Shown here one piece after another: positions 11,041-22,014 of a DNA stretch of 64,000 nt (position 1 is its first letter; each line of letters begins with the position of its first letter). The DNA comes from Anniella stebbinsi. Taxonomy: Eukaryota; Chordata; Lepidosauria; Squamata; Anniellidae. Where the stretch lies: NCBI GenBank assembly GCA_029215795.1, contig JARDYH010000001.1, positions 297,482,654-297,546,653 on the forward strand, given 5' to 3'. A program made the position numbers and the translations under genes. The notes under the pieces were generated by a model that saw only the letters and a program-made list of their open reading frames with translations, did no database searches and was not told the DNA's origin.

Positions 11041-11420
11041 AACTTGTCAGGATTACCCCAGATTTCTCCTGGTTTTTGTTCTATCCTCGGTGTCAGGGGG
11101 GATTTTATGCAATAGTCTATAATGACCTGGAATTAAACACTTTCCCTCTTAAGGCCACCATTAGCGTGGCAGGAGGGAATGACATGCTTTCTGGAGGTGT
11201 CTCATTCTCTCCCACTGCTCCAATCAAGGCCTTAAAAGGGAAAAACGTGTCATTCCCAGACATTATAGAAAAGGGCCTGATTGGAGCAGTGGGGTGGGGA
11301 TGAGAATTAGGGTGACCAGATTGCCAGGGGTTTCCCGGTCCTAACCGGGAAAACTGGGGCGATCCGGGCCAACCGGGCCCTGGGGGCAAACCTCCGGGGA
11401 AACGGTCGGCTTGATCTGGA
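11041..11420. mobile_element. Degraded MITE fragments
   Basis: The stretch 11160-11300 (GGGAATGACATGCTTTC, then CTGATTGGAGCAGTGGGG) shares phrases with 15059-15110. It is followed by AGGGTGACCAGATTGCC at 11309-11325, a terminus of the same style as the TAGGGTGACCA hAT-like MITEs at 27994 and 44839. Boundaries and mates of these ends were not resolved. Confidence 0.45.
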
Positions 11421-12578
11421 GCCCTACACCAATTTTTAGAGCGGGGCATCAGGCTGCCCAAGGAGCAAAAAGCTTCCGCCACAGTGCTCGCTCGCTCTCC
11501 CTCCTCCTTGTTCAAAGCACCGCCGCGCCAAGCCCCTCGCTGGCGACACCAACCTGGGCTCATGTAGCTCGCTCGTGCCGCTGCTGCTACCCCACGTTGC
11601 CTCGCAGGAGTAAGTGAGGGCACCCAGCTCAGGTGTCCCATCGTCCCCCCCCAAACCAGCCCTGGAGCCAGCGCACTTGGGGCGGCGCTGAGGAAACTTC
11701 CCCCTGGGCGGGCGAGGCAGACTGTCGCCCCTCCTCAGCACACTTCCTCCAGCCCCTCCCTTAGGTCCCCTCTACAAGGATTCGCTTTTGCGCCTGGTTA
11801 GGCGATTATGCGCATAATTGCAGAAGCGCATTTACACCTAATACCTGTGCACGAGAGGCGGCGAAGCGCATTAACGGATGACCAAAATGCGCTTTATAAG
11901 TAGTTAATGCGCATAAGCGCTTGTTCACATAGTCAAAATGCGCTTTAATGGCCAGAGCAAAATAAAACTCGTTGTTTAACGCACATTCGATAATGCGCAT
12001 AATCGGAGGGATAGCGCGCCTCTACGCCCGATTTGCGCTCCGTTCTTGTAGAGGTAAATTTTTTAATGCACCTTGAAAGAGCTTTAAATGCCTCTTGTAG
12101 AGGCAGCCCCAGGCGATCCGGGGCTTCTTCTAGGCCAGAGCGATGGCGCAGGATTAGAAACTGCTCAGCTTGGCCTGGAGGAAGCGCTGTCGCTCTGACC
12201 TAGAAGAAGCCCCGGATCGCCCTGGGGAGGGGCTGGAGGAAGTGTGCTGAGGAGGGGCAACAGTCTGCCTCGCCCGCCCTGGGGGAAGTTTCCTCAGCGC
12301 CGCCCCAAGCACGTCGGCTCCAGGGCTGGTTTGGGGGGGGACGATGGGACACCTGAGCTGGGCGCCCTCACTTACTCCTGTGAGGCGACACAGGGAAGCA
12401 GCGGCAGCAGCAGCAGTGGCGCAAGCAAGCATGAGCCCAGGTGGGTGTCCCCGGCGAGGGGCTTGGCGGGGCGGTGCTTTGAACAGGGAGGAGGGGGAGC
12501 GAGCGAGTGAGCGCTGTGGCAGAAGCTTTTTGCTCCTTGGGCAGCCTGATGCCCCGCTCTAAAAGATGGTGTAGGGCT
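11421..12578. repeat. Large GC-rich foldback structure carrying an inserted MITE
   Basis: The left arm (11421-11760, continued after an insertion at 12109-12144) is complementary to the right arm (12190-12578). The outermost pairing is GCCCTACACC with GGTGTAGGGC, and the innermost is GGCGATCCGGGGCTTC with GAAGCCCCGGATCGCC. About 45 bp remain as a loop. The left arm is split by a GCGCAT-rich MITE (11764-12108), absent from the right arm, so the foldback predates it. Peptides such as LRRG-SLPRPP-GKFPQRRPK appear in both arms only because of the symmetry. Confidence 0.85.
11764..12108 (+). mobile_element. GCGCAT-rich MITE, full-length copy 1 (345 bp)
   Basis: The terminal inverted repeats are GGTCCCCTCTACAAGG on the left and CTTGTAGAGGCAGCC on the right. 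The interior is dense in ATGCGCAT, GCGCATTA and AATGCGC. Inserted in the left arm of a foldback repeat; the uninterrupted right arm gives the pre-insertion site and is compatible with a 3-bp duplication (TTA on the left, CCA on the right, two transitions apart). No transposase is encoded. Orientation is opposite to the copies at 26266 and 42891. Confidence 0.85.
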
Positions 12579-13179
12579 AGGGTTGCCATACGTCCTGGAA
12601 AACCGTGAATGTCATGGATTCCAAGACATTCTGAAATGTCCCGTCCAGTCAGTCAAAAATCCCAGATTCCTGGTCCGGCTGGGCAAGACAGAGAGGAGAG
12701 CAGAAAACACTGGTGCACTAGGACCCAGACAAAGAGAAGCGCCTGAGTTATTCCTCCTCCTTCTTCCCCCTTCGGAGGCGGGGATGGTGCTCGGCTTTCT
12801 CAGCCACCCGACCCATGAGGAGGAGCCATGGCCGCAACCAGCACGCCTTCTTCCACAGCCCGCCTTTTCCCAAAGCAATAGGTGCATGCTGGGTTCCCGC
12901 GCGCCTCGTCCAGAGGTTTGGCACAAGATTCCCGCCTCTTCCTCCCTCGGTTCAGCCAAGGTTGGTTGAGTTTTTCCCTTCCTTCCTTCGCTCTGGGACA
13001 ATGTGGCTGATTGCCCAGCGCCTCCTTTTTTAACCCACCAAGCTAACATGTTTAAAAGGCATTTCCCTCCTCCCTTTCCCCCCTCCCAGATGGATAGCCC
13101 TCCCGTAGTTTGTTGTAGCTAAAAAAACAATAACAAAAATAAATCTTCACAATAACAAAGACTCTTGTGGCACCTTAGG
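12579..13179. other. Unassigned GC-moderate stretch starting with a MITE-like end
   Basis: Opens with GGGTTGCCATACGTCCTGG (12580-12600), a terminus resembling the GGGTGACCATAT-type MITEs. The remainder to 13060 has moderately high GC and frames open on both strands, but no recognised protein family. A decayed MITE is the likeliest content. Confidence 0.4.
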
Positions 13180-13260
13180 CTACACATACTTGGGAGTAAA
13201 CCCCATTAAACTCAAGGACACTTATTTATGAGTAGATGTGCATAGGATTGTACTTCTAAA
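13180..13260. mobile_element. Palindromic MITE fragment (AAGTCC/CATAGGATTG type)
   Basis: Contains GGGAGTAAACCCCATTAAACTC and ends with GTGCATAGGATTGTAC. This belongs to a very common short palindromic family also seen at 14650, 51873 and 61185. The left arm here is diverged. Confidence 0.6.
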
Positions 13261-13265
13261 AACAA

Positions 13266-13401
13266 AAGGTGCAATCCTGTACATGTTTAGATAAAAAAGT
13301 CCTACATCTCCTAGCTTCCACCAGCCAGCGTGACTGGCTAGGGCATACTGGGAGTTGTAGGCCTTTTTTTTGTCTAAACATGCATAGAATTGCGCCCTAA
13401 T
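13266..13401. mobile_element. Palindromic MITE, full copy (GGTGCAATCCTGTACATG type)
   Basis: The ends are mutually complementary: GGTGCAATCCTGTACATGTT on the left and AACATGCATAGAATTGCGCC on the right. In between, CCTACATCTCCTAGCTTCC pairs with the GGGAGTTGTAGGCC side around a short central palindrome. A matching element is at 51745-51872, and half-copies lie at 5226, 40970 and 48975. No protein is encoded. Confidence 0.8.
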
Positions 13402-13654
13402 AGATTTATGTTGATATAAGCTTTCGGGAACTTAAGCATTCTAGTGTCCACAAAAGCATATGCCACAATACCATTCAGGTAGCCGGATTTTATGCAGGTT
13501 TGCTTGTAAATTCAGTGGGACTTACACCCAAGTTAGGGGTGCCAAGGGCCTATATGGTAACTGTTTTGAGTTAATAGGTAGGTGGATTTTATATTTTCAA
13601 AAATAGGGAGTCAACAATTGTCTATTTTCTTGTTCTCTGTAGTCCTGTGAGCAC

Positions 13655-13790
13655 TGAAGCCATCACATCACCAGGCAGAGACCAAGCTGAATGTCTGCAC
13701 ACCCTCCTCTTCCATGCACTGAACAGGGGGTTGGACTCGATGGCCTTGTAGGCCCCTTCCAACTCTACTGTTCTATGATTCTATATCATT
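13655..13790 (+). repeat. CR1 LINE 3' terminus with ATTCTATG octamers
   Basis: The stretch contains GGGGGTTGGACTCGATGGCC and CCCTTCCAACTCTACTGTTC and finishes with TTCTATGATTCTATA. This is the canonical CR1 3' end with ATTCTRTG octamers, and differs from the TTCTTATG-ending CR1 family elsewhere in this window. Confidence 0.8.
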
Positions 13791-14649
13791 TTATGATTAA
13801 CAACACATACGTCCTGACTATAACATCCAGTTAGCTCCCCCACTACCATTCATATTACCATCACCACCCTGCTTTTTATCACATTTTGCCTGATGAAGAG
13901 ATCTGAAGATCTCAAAAACTTGTACATTTTTGTGATCTTTGAGTTGGCCTAATGAAAGTATTATGTTATATGGATTTCGATCTTTTCCTCTTATGGTCAA
14001 CATGGCTGCCTTTGTTTTTGTTCTTTAGGGCACAGTCCTATGCATGTTTAGATAGAAAAACATGTATTTTAAATGCAAATATAAATAAATAAAATTTGTC
14101 CTGGTTTTGTGAATGCAGAATATAGCAAACCTAACGTGTAGGAAAAAGCAGGCATTTAACATTCTCCCATTGAAACCAATGAGATTGTAGAACCCTATGC
14201 ATGTTTGCTCAGACATAAGTACCACTGTGTTCAATGAGTCTTACTCCCAAGTAGGCATGCATGGAATTGCAGCCTTCAAAGTACTTAACTTTGGTTGGAT
14301 CATGCCTTAAGTTTAATTTGGGCTGGGGGGGGGTTGCCTTTTAAATATGTCTAAGAAAATCAACATTATTATCATTGTTATTGTTATTTACAATTCATTT
14401 TGATCTTGTCAGCTAGTGGCACCGAACAGTCCATATTCTGCTAGAGTCACCACTTGAACACGAAGTAGATGGCTACTTTGGGGTTAAACAATATCTTTTA
14501 ATATTAATATTGGGCAATTGGGGTGGGGTAAGTCTACATATTGAATTCTCTAGCTTTTGAGAACTAGTGGAGAAATGAAATTTAGTGTCATTTTTCTGTT
14601 TGATTGCTTAAATTGTTCTTTGCCTATTATTTATTTGCAGATGCTTAAG
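13791..14649. other. Unassigned sequence with MITE remnants
   Basis: Half-palindromes of the common AATCC-TATGCATG type occur at 14028-14062 and 14180-14275. No gene recognised in the rest. Confidence 0.4.
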
Positions 14650-14750
14650 TACTTTAGGCTGCAATCCTATACATACTTACCTGGGAATAAGTCCTATTTA
14701 ACTCAATAGGATTTATTTCTCAGTAGACACGCATAGGATCGTTAGATAAC
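14650..14750. mobile_element. Short palindromic MITE (GGCTGCAATCCTATACAT type)
   Basis: The left end GGCTGCAATCCTATACATAC and the right end ACACGCATAGGATCG are arranged as inverted arms around AAGTCCTATTTAACTCAATAGGATTTATT. This is one of the commonest short repeats in the window. Confidence 0.75.
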
Positions 14751-14814
14751 TAAAGCTTAGATAGCGTTCTTTCTTTCCCAAGACCTCTACATATATATTT
14801 TTAAAAATCTTAGC

Positions 14815-15183
14815 CCCTCCCCCCCCAAATTGTCCCAGTTCTGTGGATCCAGAATATGGCAACCCTATGTAGGGCTCCAGATACCATCATCCCCAAGGAT
14901 GATGGGGGTTGTAGTCCAACACCAACTGGGGCGGTTTGGGCATGTTGCTGGGGGCGATGGGACTTGAAGTCCCAACACAATCTTGTGGGCACCGCACGCC
15001 CCCTTTGGGCGGCCATTTTGGACCTGGATTTTGGTTTCCAAAATCTGGTCACCCTAGTGAGAATGACATGCTTTCCCCTCCTCCGCTCCAATTGGGGACT
15101 TTAAGGTGGACCCAGAAAGCCATTTTCCTGCCACCCACTAGGTGTCCTCTTTTTTGGTTTCCCAAATATGGTCACCCTACTCA
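14815..15183. mobile_element. Two adjacent degraded MITEs ending GGTCACCCTA
   Basis: The motif GGTCACCCTA occurs at about 15045-15053 and again at 15169-15179; both are preceded by a CCAAAATCT or CCAAATATG run, the complement of TAGGGTGACCATAT-type termini. The inner part holds a palindromic segment (GATGGGGGTTGTAGTCC against GATGGGACTTGAAGTCC). Left termini are not clear. Confidence 0.6.
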
Positions 15184-15914
15184 GTTCTTGCACAGGCTGC
15201 ATTTCCATCCCTAGATATTTACTCAAAAGTAAGACCCATTGAATTTCCTTGGTTCTTGAAAAGCAATACACTTGCTTTTAGATTTGCCAGTCTCAGCATT
15301 TTATGTGTGTTATGAATGCCTGCTCTGTCTGTCCCTATAGTTTCCTGCAAGGTCCAGCCAGGGGAAGCCAGTAAATTAAACCCAGGGGTGGAGGGTGGGA
15401 TTCCCTCAAGTTCATCTGACAGCAGGTGCTATAGAACATGGACCTTCCAGGATTGTTGAGGGTGGATTTCTGGCAGAACCAGCCAGGCAACTTTATGGCC
15501 TGTTAGTCCCTCCCATTTGGTAGCCCGCAGAGCACCTGCCTCATAAGGCAAATGGCCACATGAGAACTGTTATTATGGCCTGCTACTTTGTTTGTCTTTA
15601 GTAGTCTGTGGTCCAGATCTCTTCAGAAGGGGAAATAGTGTTTTGTGGTTGGGGTCAGTCTAAATCATCTCCAGGGGTTCCTTACTCAGTGCCTCTGATA
15701 GCAAAGAGATTGAGGATTTTCCCCAACTCTGTTACTCTTGAAGTTACTAGGCCTGTTGAAAATAGATTTTATAACATAAGCATGAAAACAGCATGAATAC
15801 CCCTTTTAACTTGTTAAACCAATGAAAACATGCCACACAAGAGTCTTAAGATATGAATGGTTTATACAGAAAAGTAAATGCAAAAGAACATCAGATGCAG
15901 AAGTGAAATCTGAA
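15184..15914. other. Unassigned sequence
   Basis: No exon, RNA or recognised repeat. The stretch 15300-15560 is moderately GC-rich and could be an old interspersed repeat, but no family was recognised. Confidence 0.35.
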
Positions 15915-16260
15915 ACATTACTATTACTATTATTATTAGTAGTAGTAGTAGTAGTATCCTGCCTTTTGCCCAATGCTGGGCCTCAGGGTAGCCTTACAAA
16001 ACTAAAACATATACAGCTAAAACTTATAAATAGGAATATACAAAAGTTAAAAATATAATTAAATACTTTTCAATATTAAAGCGTTTAAAACATTTAAAAT
16101 ACATAACAATTTAAAAGTCAAAGATACAGACAAAGGTCCAGATTATTTGCCAAAGGCCTGCTGGAACAAAAAAGGGTTGTCTGCCTCCAAAAACACATCA
16201 AGGAGGGAGCCAGTGTAGACTGCAAGGATTACAAAGAAAATGTATGTGTACACTATGCAA
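15915..16260 (-). repeat. L2-type LINE 3' end, reverse strand, with TAG/TAT tail
   Basis: Reading the minus strand, a decayed ORF end runs into the 3' untranslated region and a GGCAAAAGGCAGG end, followed by a trinucleotide array (TAG and TAT units, 15915-15955). The body has the GCCTGCTGGAACAAAAAAGG phrase (complement of the ORF C-terminus region) and AAAACAT-rich 3' sequence. It is a diverged subfamily. Confidence 0.6.
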
Positions 16261-16631
16261 AATACATGACAGCTCAACTGTTTCTAAACCTTATTAAAAA
16301 AAACAGGGTGACTAGGCCAAAACCAACGTTGTAGGCCCAGAAGCACTTTGAAAGGTTTCAACTTAACACCGGCCCAAACTAATAAAATGAAGTGTTTGAA
16401 GCTTTCAGCTTTATAACAGCATGGACCAAACTCTTAGAAAAGAGGGAAGGAGCACACTGTGTGTTTTTGGGGTGGGGATGGATAGAAAGGGATGCATAGC
16501 CACCTATTCCCAGAAGAGATCTGAAGATCAGGTTACCATGGATCCAGAGGAACCACACCCTGGCCTTATGAAGATAGCCCAAAATACTCTCAGAGCCAAA
16601 GGAATGCATGTTCCAGAAGAGAAAAAAGAAA

Positions 16632-16679
16632 CTCTTCTTCTTCTTCTTCTTCTTCTTCTTCTTCTTCTTCTTCTTCTCT
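16632..16679. repeat. (CTT)n microsatellite
   Basis: About 15 CTT units. Poly-leucine and poly-phenylalanine open frames over it are artefacts of the repeat. Confidence 0.95.
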
Positions 16680-18544
16680 CAAAAGGTCTGTGCTAGAGGC
16701 AGCGGCCATTTCACCCACCCACCGACCCCACATTCTAAGGCAGGAGGGAGGGGGAGAGCGACGCTACTGAGCGTGCCTCGCGCTATGAGGGAAGCATTGA
16801 CTTGAGAGGTTAAAATATTCCTTAAAAATCAACCAAAGGGAATTTTTAAAAAATGAAAAGCTTTCCACCAACTACAATGAAGGAGAAGACCCCACCACTG
16901 GATTAATTAATAAGGCTCTAGAAGTTATGCAAATTGTGAGCACAAAACTCGGAAACCGAAAGTCATTTGACAAAAGCAGGGAGACAGGTTTGTGTTCCTT
17001 TTCTACCTTAAACTGCTCTCCTTCCCTCAATCTTTCACCAATCTTCTTGAAATTTTCAGGTAATGTAAAACAAACATTTCTTTCTGGCACCTGTAACTTT
17101 CAGAAAGGTTGGTGAAACATTTTTGATTTTATGGCTGTTAGAATGACCCCTCCCCAATTATCACTTTAACATGGCGGAATGTGTTTTTTACTGATGGCCC
17201 TTAACAATGGAGGCACGACTGTTGCTTGTTTTGTGAATATTCATCTTTGAAAAAGGCCCTGCAAAGAGGCAGAATGGAATGTACCTATGTTTAGACACAA
17301 ATCACAATGTGTTTAAGATTTGGGAGAACCCCCCTACCGAACTTATACATCTATGATGGTGGTAGTCAGATATTTTCCCCTAAATACTATTCCAACCACA
17401 CGAAGGTCGCACAGCCAATTGGATTAAAGGGCTGCTGATTACTCACGATGCCCTTCCTGTGAGGACAGGCCCCGATGTGTTGTCTTTTGATAACACTGGC
17501 TCCTTTAGAGCAATAATGCTGATACAGCTTCCAGTCTAATCGTAAAGCAATTACTGCACCTCCAGAGGGAAAGCACTTTGAAAGGTCTAGTCTTAGCTCA
17601 GACATGATAGCCTTTCTTTGCTGGCCTTAAATGTCATTTCAAAAGCTCCCATCTAGGAAAAGTGCGACAACCATGAAGTAATGGATAATGGGCATGCTAT
17701 CGGCAACATCTTGATAAAGTAAGTCCTTCTGCAAAGGTTGTTGCAGTGTGAGAGGGTTGGGATTTGCTGTAACTTTCCCTTGGCTCATGTAAAGCTAGCT
17801 GGCATCTATTCTGCTGCACGTACACAGATTGGGAAGCCATGATTCGCATCCAAGTATGTACATGCTGTGTGGAACAGACATAGGATGATCAACACAAGGT
17901 TTTTGTGGGATTTCCTATGCAGAGTATTGCCTGTGTACAAATTTGTCACACGGGAAATGCCTCAGGAGACAGCAAGGTAAGTTGAGGTTAAGATTTACCC
18001 AGGTACTTATTATTTGTGGTGAAAGCTAGAAACCTGCAGGAAAACCTGCCAGTTCCAGTGCTTTCCTAGGGAAAAAAGGACATTCTCTTTCCCCATCGCT
18101 TATCTACCACCTCCTGGATTACTTTGGTTCCAGTCAGTTTTGTTTAGAGTGCTTCACACAGTCTGTTTTCCCCCCACACAGTTTTCCTAAACAATAAACG
18201 TTAATAAAAATGTTATTGGTGTGGTACGAGAATCAAGGTAAACTCTGCAAACGGTGCTCAGGTAAAGCTGCCCTGCTAGAGCAAAGCTCTTCTGCAAGTG
18301 AATTAAAATAAGCAAGATAAGTTTCACCAAAGCTCAGAAGGAAGACACTGGAAGTATTAAGCAAACCGAAATAATTAAATCATTGCAACATGAAATTACT
18401 TATTATTTCTGTGACATGCATCTATGAATAGGAAATGAATGATTGCTAATATGTCCTTGTTTGACTGAGTTTGTGTTATGATCTCTCCATCTCATTTTGG
18501 GGTGACAAGTGAGGGTTGGAAGAACAAACTGTAGCCACGTCAGA
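16680..18544. other. Apparently single-copy DNA with candidate conserved noncoding stretch
   Basis: No repeat recognised over most of this interval. The stretch about 17200-17640 has balanced composition, few simple repeats, and contains CCAATTGGATTAAAGGG and GGAAAGCACTTTGAAAGG, resembling regulatory rather than repeat DNA. At 18310-18325 a GATA-type motif (CAAGATAAG) occurs. If LMO2 lies further left, this could be regulatory; that is inference only. Confidence 0.3.
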
Positions 18545-18685
18545 CTGGGATGGGAAACTTGTGGCCCTCCAAGATGTTTTGGCCTACAACTTCCATTAGC
18601 CCTAGCCGGAAAAGTCAATGGTGAGGGATGATGACAGTTGTAGGCCAAAACATCTGGAGAGCCACAGGTTGCCCACTCTTGCATA
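18545..18685. mobile_element. Palindromic hAT-like MITE, complete
   Basis: The left arm GGGAAACTTGTGGCCCTCCAA... mirrors the right arm ...TCTGGAGAGCCACAGGTTGCCC. Inside, AAGATGTTTTGGCCTACAAC pairs with GTTGTAGGCCAAAACATCT. About 130 bp, non-coding. Same family as 7495 and 21435. Confidence 0.8.
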
Positions 18686-21434
18686 AGGAGTCTAAGAGTG
18701 CAATCCTATGGTCCCTGTGAGACTGTTGCACAGGTCATAGGATTTTAGGGCCCTCCCTCTCCACAGGTCTCCAGACGGAGAAGATCTCCCAAAGGAGGCC
18801 TCCTTGTTATGGCAGTGGCAACTTAAGCTGCCATTCCCCCTCTGCCACCATTGCTCCACCACTGGTAGGGAGAAAAAAAGGAGCATACCAGGGGCATATT
18901 GAGGAAGGCCTTGGATCTGCAGGATCCAAAGCCCTCTCATTCCCCTCACATGCCCCCTAAACAGGAAAGAAACTATGCTAGCCTTGAAGTTGTCATAGTG
19001 GGAGGAAAAAGCCACCTCCACCATATTCTGTTCTGGGTGGAGTGTGACCAGCAGGGTTTTGATGTGGTAGTTTCTCCATCATGGATTCTCTCCACCCAAC
19101 CTCCATAGGATTGCTCTGCCTATTTGCCTCATTTGGATTTCAAGTGTCTATATACTTAGTCTAGTAGACTAGTGGCTTCATTGCAGTTTTCCTTTGAATC
19201 CTAAATGTAGTTTGTGTAATTAGTAGCACATTGTCTATTAAGTGGGAAATTATCACAGTCTGTTAGAACAGAAACTGGGATGCAAGAGAGCTGGAATGTA
19301 TTTCCAGCTTTGCTATGGGTTTAGTGTGCAAATCCCAGTAGGTTGTTTACTTCCCCCACTCTCCCATCCCAGTATAAAGTTGCCAGGTCAAATGTCATTG
19401 CTGAGTTCTGGAATCAATTCTATGAGCTGTCCAAAGCAGTGTGTTTCCTCTTTGGACCTATGGTAGCTCTTTTAATAAAGAAAAGGATAAGCCCACGATA
19501 TGATGATAGAAAGGATATTATACAATGATTGCATAGGCTTTTGCAAATGAATTACTTTCAAAAGACTATAGAAATCTGTACTATTGTGTGAGAGTTGAAC
19601 ACCTGATTTTGTGATGTGTTTTGGCTAATGCTTGCTTTACTGCTTGCTCTAGGAACCATAGACTAAACCATCTCTACACCAGGCCAAGGCATGAAGCTCT
19701 GAACTCCCTGCTGGAGGACTCTCTGGACAGAAGGGGTGTGTATCTGTGGTGAGAGAAGCACTCTATCACTGAAGCAGAACAGAGAAAGGAAATGACTCAA
19801 TCATCAAAAGGGCCTCCTTCCTCGGGGAACTGTCCTTAATCAGTATTAGTCCCTTACAATAATACTATTTCAGAAGCACTGTGAACCAGAGCACTGCGTA
19901 GCCATGTAAACTGCTTCCTGGATTTGCCAAACAAAACAGCATCCAGCAATTAATAGAATTTCACTATTAGCCCTGCTATGATAAAGCAACACAAACTTTG
20001 CATGCTAATCATACAGCTATTCTGTTTGCCCTCCTCTGTCTTTTTGCTTGTTTGTTGCTTGCTTGTTTTTGGTGTGAAAGATTTTTTTTTAAAAAAAATA
20101 GACTTGCTTGCATTTTGTTTGGCTTGAAACACCATGGAACTTGTCCTTGTTACCCTTGCAAGAGCTATTACAAGGCTTCCTCGTGGGAATTCCCTGATTA
20201 GTTACTGCTTTAGTTTTAAGCTTGGAGAGTTTGTAGTACGTGCCAAGGATCTAGAAAAAGCTCTACCTTTTTTGCGTTTGATAATGAAACGAGGCAGTGC
20301 CCAAAGCTGGCAATAAACATTGCAGAAGAAGGCAACAAGCACGCCATAGCTCTGGGACCGGGAATATTACAGAGACGTGGGCCTTTATAATTAACAACGA
20401 TTAGATGCAGAAACAGATGTGCAGCACCTCCAAAACAAATGAGCTGTTTGTTCTTCTCTAACACAGAAAAGTGAACGGCACGAATGCTGCCTTTGAGCTT
20501 TTCCTCCATTTTCTTTCCCCCTCTCCTTTTTCCATAATCTGCAACTGCACTTTCTGACAAAGATGACACCTCATGTGTCACCAGAGACTTTTTGCAGTGT
20601 ATAGTATTTGAAACCACAAAGCAAATAACCACTGCTCTGCATTTTAAATAGTATTTTACGTATTTCCTACCTTCCTGAGCAATGAGAAGTTTCAGTGGAA
20701 CCACAGTGCTTTCCACAGATCACTGTGGAAACTTCTGGCATTTCTGTAGTATGTGGTTAATTTTGTAAATACACTAATAACACAAAGGTGGAGGTGAACA
20801 GCACAACATTCCTAGCAGTCAGCAGACCCACTGCCCAACAGCAGATCTCCAGAGAGAGAGAGAGTTTACACTCTAAGGTATCTTCAGCTCACAGTCCCCC
20901 ACCCATCTCTCTGCTTTGAAATCTCTCTGGTGCACTTATACAGGTTTTAGCCCCATCTCCTTAGCTGGGGCACAGTGGAGGAAATAAAATGGCTCTTACC
21001 TGCCAAAGTGGTCTCAGTATCTCCCTCTCATTGAGAAAAACATCTGCCATCCATCCTGATCATTAACCAGCAATCTACTGAACAACAGAGATGGTCAGCC
21101 TTGCTGGCTGGCATTAATTAAAAAAATGGAACATGATAATAATATTAAATATAATAATTGCGCTTAGGGTTAAGAACTACTGGAATCAGCAATGTACAAT
21201 AGCAACATATTTGTGTGGAAACCAAGAGACCACAATGCAGAAGGGCAAAATATAAATACAAAACAAGGGCAAAATACCCAGAAAATTGCTTTTACCTGTA
21301 TTCTAATAATCTGGGGATTCTTCAGTGCAACCCTGTTCATTTGACACTTCTCCAAACGATGATGCCTCCAGGCTGCCCAGAAATGGGCCTGGATTATCTG
21401 TGGCAAATATATGCCTAGCTATCAGATCTCCTTA
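18686..21434. other. Apparently single-copy DNA, no gene recognised
   Basis: The interval shows no recognised repeat of size. The segment 20280-20700 stands out: it contains a 166-codon frame on the minus strand (20216-20716) without any protein motif I recognise, and is free of obvious repeats. The frame could be chance, a decayed retrogene or conserved noncoding sequence. Confidence 0.3.
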
Positions 21435-21552
21435 GAACAGGGGAGACTACAACTCCCATAATCTCTGATCATTGGTTATGCTGGCTGAGGCTTCTGGAAA
21501 TTGTGGTCCAAAAAAGTATTTGAAGGGCACCAGATTGCCCAGCCCTGCCTTA
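21435..21552. mobile_element. Palindromic hAT-like MITE, degraded
   Basis: Contains ACTACAACTCCCATAATC and the mate AAATTGTGGTCCAAAAAAG, then GAAGGGCACCAGATTGCCC. Family of 7495 and 18545. Confidence 0.7.
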
Positions 21553-22014
21553 GGGAGACCTCTTTGAGCCTTGCCTCACTCGGTGCAGTTTATAATGTCA
21601 AGCAGATGCTCAGTTTAATAAGATGCAGTTCATATGGGTTGAAATTAATAGAAGAGCCACTTTGATAACTTTTAACAGAAAAACGGGATATAAATATTAA
21701 ATGAAATAAAATAAACTAATACATTTTGTGTGTGATTTTAGCAATTGAAACTGCATTTTATATGTGTATTTTTACCTCATGTCCCTACCAGCTATGGCCC
21801 CAAATGGATTTTCTGAATTACTAACTGAATGTAAGTGATTGTAATTTACTGTGTTTTGAAAAATCTGAGTCAGAGTGTGGCACATGAGATTCTGGACATG
21901 CGCTGCAGCCTTCCAAGACTTGTCCAACATATGAAAATCGATTGAAAAGAATCCATTTGCATTGATTTGTGCACATAAAAATAATGATTTGATTTGGGCC
22001 TACTTTATGACTAT

